Assembly: GCA_016875095.1 (NCBI GenBank)
Contig: VGSG01000010.1
Span: 18,551-82,550 of the forward strand
Source of the DNA: Deltaproteobacteria bacterium
Lineage (GTDB): Bacteria; Desulfobacterota; Desulfomonilia; Desulfomonilales; Desulfomonilaceae
Length of the DNA: 64,000 nucleotides
Reading direction: 5' to 3'
The notes under the pieces were generated by a model. The model did not search any database and was not told the DNA's origin. It worked only from the letters and a program-made list of their open reading frames with translations. A program made the position numbers and the translations under genes. This document shows positions 61,884-64,000 of this stretch, in pieces; within the stretch, counting starts at the first letter, position 1, and the number at the start of each line of letters is the position of its first letter.

Positions 61884-62184
61884 GTTCCCCTCCTGCCGCG
61901 CTAATCAACGGTATGTTTTTCTCGTTGCCTTCCGTGCAAACAGAGGGCTCTCGGCCGCGCTCCCGCCCTTCGCCGCGCTGCGCGGAGCGCCCGGAGCCGA
62001 TCAACCCACGGATGCGACCGGGGCTCAATGCGATTCCGGTCCCCGTATTCTATGCGTGCGTCCGGTGAATTGCAAATCGTTCATCCGGACTGCCCTGCCC
62101 GCCGTTGACGCGGAGGCATGACACCAAACGGGTGTTCGAGTATACTTCGGGTGCTTGAACGGCATGTCTGAGAGGTAAGTTCGG
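61884..62184. other. 301-bp divergent intergenic region
   Basis: Between the hydrolase gene (minus) and the single-helix membrane protein (plus). I see no gene, RNA or clear promoter; GC-rich throughout. Confidence 0.4.
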
Positions 62185-62481
62185 TTGTCTCGCGAGTTTC
62201 CTCGATCCGGACCAAGTCAGCCTCAAACCACCCGCACCGGTCGGGATCTGGTCATGATAGGGCTCGGCGTGTTCCTGATCGTTCTATTCGTAGTTGCAGG
62301 GTACGTCAGTTTCAGAGGGGATCGGAAGGCGATTTCGCCGAAGAATCGCGGGCCGGTTAGGGATCCGAAGCAACATGGCCTTTACAATGGAGGTCAGGCG
62401 CTTCTTGCCGCGAAGAAGAGCCCGGGCTATGGACCGCCGACCGGGTACCCGATTTTCATTTCGCTCTCTTCATCCCAATGA
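62185..62481 (+). CDS. hypothetical single-helix membrane protein
   Basis: 98 residues from a TTG at 62185 (AGAGG nine bases before); an ATG at 62254 would give 75 residues. A basic N-terminus precedes one membrane helix (LVMIGLGVFLIVLFVVAGYV), then a polar tail rich in Gly and Pro. Not recognised. A strong hairpin follows the stop, which supports a real transcript. Confidence 0.5.
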   Translation: MSREFPRSGPSQPQTTRTGRDLVMIGLGVFLIVLFVVAGYVSFRGDRKAISPKNRGPVRDPKQHGLYNGGQALLAAKKSPGYGPPTGYPIFISLSSSQ

Positions 62482-62485
62482 AGGC

Positions 62486-62542
62486 AAAACCCCGCAGACG
62501 GGCTTATCGGGTGCATTCCTGCCGTTACCTGTCGGGGTTTTT
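62486..62542 (+). terminator. intrinsic terminator
   Basis: AAAACCCCG (62486-62494) pairs with CGGGGTTTT (62533-62541), with inner pairing, and a T-tract follows. It stands right after the small membrane-protein gene. Confidence 0.7.
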
Positions 62543-62700
62543 CACGGATAGATTTATTATACTCCAAGCAGGTCCGCGACGATAGCGCGCTTAAAGCGCG
62601 GCGCGCCACAACCTTGGACGGAAGATCGATCGGGCCCAACGAAACGACACGGTCGCGGGGGCTCCATTCCGGAAAGGATACCGAGTCGCTGAGAAGAGCC

Positions 62701-63384
62701 ATGAGAACATACTTGAGCACGGTTTTTCGGTTTTTTTTCACGGGGGTGCTCACCATTGCGCCTCTTGTGGTCACTGTTTTCTTCCTGGCCTGGATCATTA
62801 GGCTTGCTGACAGCTATGTGGGCCCGAGCAGCTCTCTCGGCCTGTTCCTAGCCAAGATTTTCGGCGCGGGTCATCCTTACGCGGGGTATGTGGTGGGGTA
62901 CGTAATCCTGGTGCTCGGTCTCATCTTGCTGGGGTTTCTCGTGACGCGGGCAACGGTGGCCCGGTTTCACGATGCGATTGATTCCACCTTTTCCCGGATC
63001 CCGTTGGTCGGCAAGATTTACGCTGGAGTGGGCCAGGTGGTGGAACTCCTGGGGAGGAAAGACCAAGGTGGGCTCGATCGATTCGGGGGAGTGGTGGAAA
63101 TACAGATGGGAAATGTGAGGATGCTCGCGCTCCTCACCTCCAATGAACGTTACGTCTCAAGCGGTCAGGAGCACGTGCTCGTCTTTGTGCCCAATTCGCC
63201 CATCCCCGCTACGGGTTTCAACATGCTCGTGCCTGCGGATCAGGCGCGGCGGCTGGACATCTCGGTGGAGGAGCTCGCGAAGTTGCTCATGTCCCTGGGA
63301 CTGCTGGGGACTCAAGTGCTCCCGCGGGCGCCGGCCGAAATCGCCTTGCGTGAGGGTCGTAATGAAGGAAGCCCTACACCGTAA
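62701..63384 (+). CDS. DUF502 membrane protein
   Basis: 227 residues from the ATG at 62701. Two membrane segments in the first 90 residues (FFFTGVLTIAPLVVTVFFLAW and VVGYVILVLGLILLGFLVT). A cytoplasmic domain with IPLVGKIYAGVGQVVELLG and FVPNSPIPATGFNMLVPAD, typical of DUF502, follows. Function unknown; found in many Gram-negatives. It overlaps the next gene by 23 bp. Confidence 0.88.
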   Translation: MRTYLSTVFRFFFTGVLTIAPLVVTVFFLAWIIRLADSYVGPSSSLGLFLAKIFGAGHPYAGYVVGYVILVLGLILLGFLVTRATVARFHDAIDSTFSRIPLVGKIYAGVGQVVELLGRKDQGGLDRFGGVVEIQMGNVRMLALLTSNERYVSSGQEHVLVFVPNSPIPATGFNMLVPADQARRLDISVEELAKLLMSLGLLGTQVLPRAPAEIALREGRNEGSPTP

Positions 63385-63790
63385 GCTTAGGGAGAAATCG
63401 CTCGCGGAGCCGTACGCGAGGCTCCTGGGTATGGAAACCGTTCACGTGGAATCGGGAAACGCCACGGTGCGGATGAACGCGGGGCCGCAAACGGGTAACA
63501 TTTTCGGCGCCACGCACGGCGGCGCTATTTTCTCGTTGATTGACGAAGCCTTCCAACTTGCGTGCAATTCCCACGGCGTGCTCTCTGTGGCGCTCAACGT
63601 GAGCATCACCTACGTCGCGCCTCCCGAACACGGCGCGCTCCTGGAGGCCCGCGCCACCGAGTTATGCCAAACATCGCGTACGTCTTCATACTTGTGTGAG
63701 GTAAGAGAACACTCTTCGGGAAAGCTGATCGCCACCGCGCAGGCCCTGGCGTACCGCACAAAGAAGCCCATCGATCTTGAGGCCGAGTAG
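63362..63790 (+). CDS. PaaI-family hot-dog thioesterase
   Basis: 142 residues from the ATG at 63362 (GAGGG five bases before; the longer upstream frame is shadow of DUF502). The hot-dog motif NIFGATHGGAIFSLIDEAFQLA carries the conserved Asp and Gly residues of the PaaI type, followed by VSITYVAPPEHG and LIATAQALAYR. It hydrolyses acyl- or aryl-CoA thioesters. Translation is probably coupled to the overlapping DUF502 gene. Confidence 0.9.
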   Translation: MKEALHRKLREKSLAEPYARLLGMETVHVESGNATVRMNAGPQTGNIFGATHGGAIFSLIDEAFQLACNSHGVLSVALNVSITYVAPPEHGALLEARATELCQTSRTSSYLCEVREHSSGKLIATAQALAYRTKKPIDLEAE

Positions 63791-64000
63791 TTGTGAGAGA
63801 ATACCCTGAAAGGCCTCCGCGCGAGGTCCCCGGTCGGAGTCAACGTGAGGGAAGGGATTGGGGGGGATGAATGAGTCTCTCCTCCAAATTATTGCGCAGC
63901 CGAGGGCTCTTCATACCCCTCTCCGAGTCGAACCCCCGGAGCGCTCCGGGCAGCAGTGGACTTCCGCGGTTTGTTTCGGCTTCTGAGCTATGGCAATCGA

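Noticed and set aside
63920..63965. tRNA-like T-loop (GGTTCGACTC on the minus strand) next to the palindrome CCCGGAGCGCTCCGGG, considered as tRNA-Sec
   Set aside because: The five bases on either side of the loop do not pair, no anticodon arm is found at the proper distance, and the acceptor ends do not match. The 63791-64000 stretch therefore has no supported gene; a 39-codon ORF starting near 63869 was too weak to list.

Overview
This 64 kb window is a gene-dense bacterial chromosome segment of moderately high GC content. The gene set is that of a Gram-negative, probably anaerobic, deltaproteobacterium-like (Desulfobacterota) organism. It has LPS export and lipoprotein genes (LptF, LptE, Lgt), heptose phosphatase GmhB, beta-barrel proteins ending in Phe, a homocysteine-biosynthesis (DUF39-type) protein known from strict anaerobes, an AcuB-like CBS-ACT protein and a large chemosensory operon. 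The taxonomic call is inference from gene content. I found no rRNA or tRNA gene, CRISPR array, prophage or insertion sequence.

Layout. 1-6661: a truncated homocysteine-biosynthesis gene, a divergent unknown gene, an HtrA-type protease lacking PDZ domains, and a YhaO/YhaN-like nuclease-ATPase pair. 6828-9544: an AttH/CrtC-like lipocalin-type protein and a GT-C membrane glycosyltransferase. 9586-21540 (minus strand): a nine-gene chemosensory operon in the order PATAN protein, PATAN-REC-CheB fusion, CheW, chemoreceptor, CheY, HAMP-only membrane protein, giant CheA, ParA-like ATPase, CheB. 21903-28569: LptF, two small proteins and a DUF4129-DUF4350-MoxR-DUF58 cluster. 28572-35899: CBS-ACT protein, O-methyltransferase, a tiny two-helix membrane protein with an in-frame TGA (candidate selenoprotein), a Crp/Fnr regulator, sulfotransferase, SLC13 transporter and TrmJ-like RNA methylase. 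36001-51511: Lgt, a 1691-residue exported TPR-CHAT protein, Sir2 deacetylase, L13/S9, LptE, LeuS, a nucleotide-sugar dehydrogenase, an OYE-type flavoprotein and a YkgJ-type protein. 51533-63790: GmhB, two related beta-barrel proteins with Pro-rich linkers, malate dehydrogenase, MiaB, a PBP4-type peptidase, GltX, a metallo-beta-lactamase-fold hydrolase, a DUF502 protein and a PaaI-type thioesterase.

How the genes work together. The chemosensory operon is the most unusual block. PATAN (DUF4388) domains occur with surface-motility and type IV pilus chemosensory systems. One CheB-like protein has lost the catalytic Ser and His, the other has lost the catalytic Asp. CheA carries a Rad51/NusA-like helix-hairpin-helix segment, and no CheR gene is visible. 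A ParA ATPase translationally coupled to CheB suggests that the array is positioned in the cell. This looks like a non-flagellar or alternative-output chemosensory pathway. Most remaining genes are housekeeping or envelope functions: LPS and heptose pathway, lipoprotein maturation, peptidoglycan trimming and outer-membrane barrels.

Limits. All functional calls come from reading motifs by eye. No alignment, profile search or structure prediction was run, so calls based on weak similarity are marked with lower confidence.
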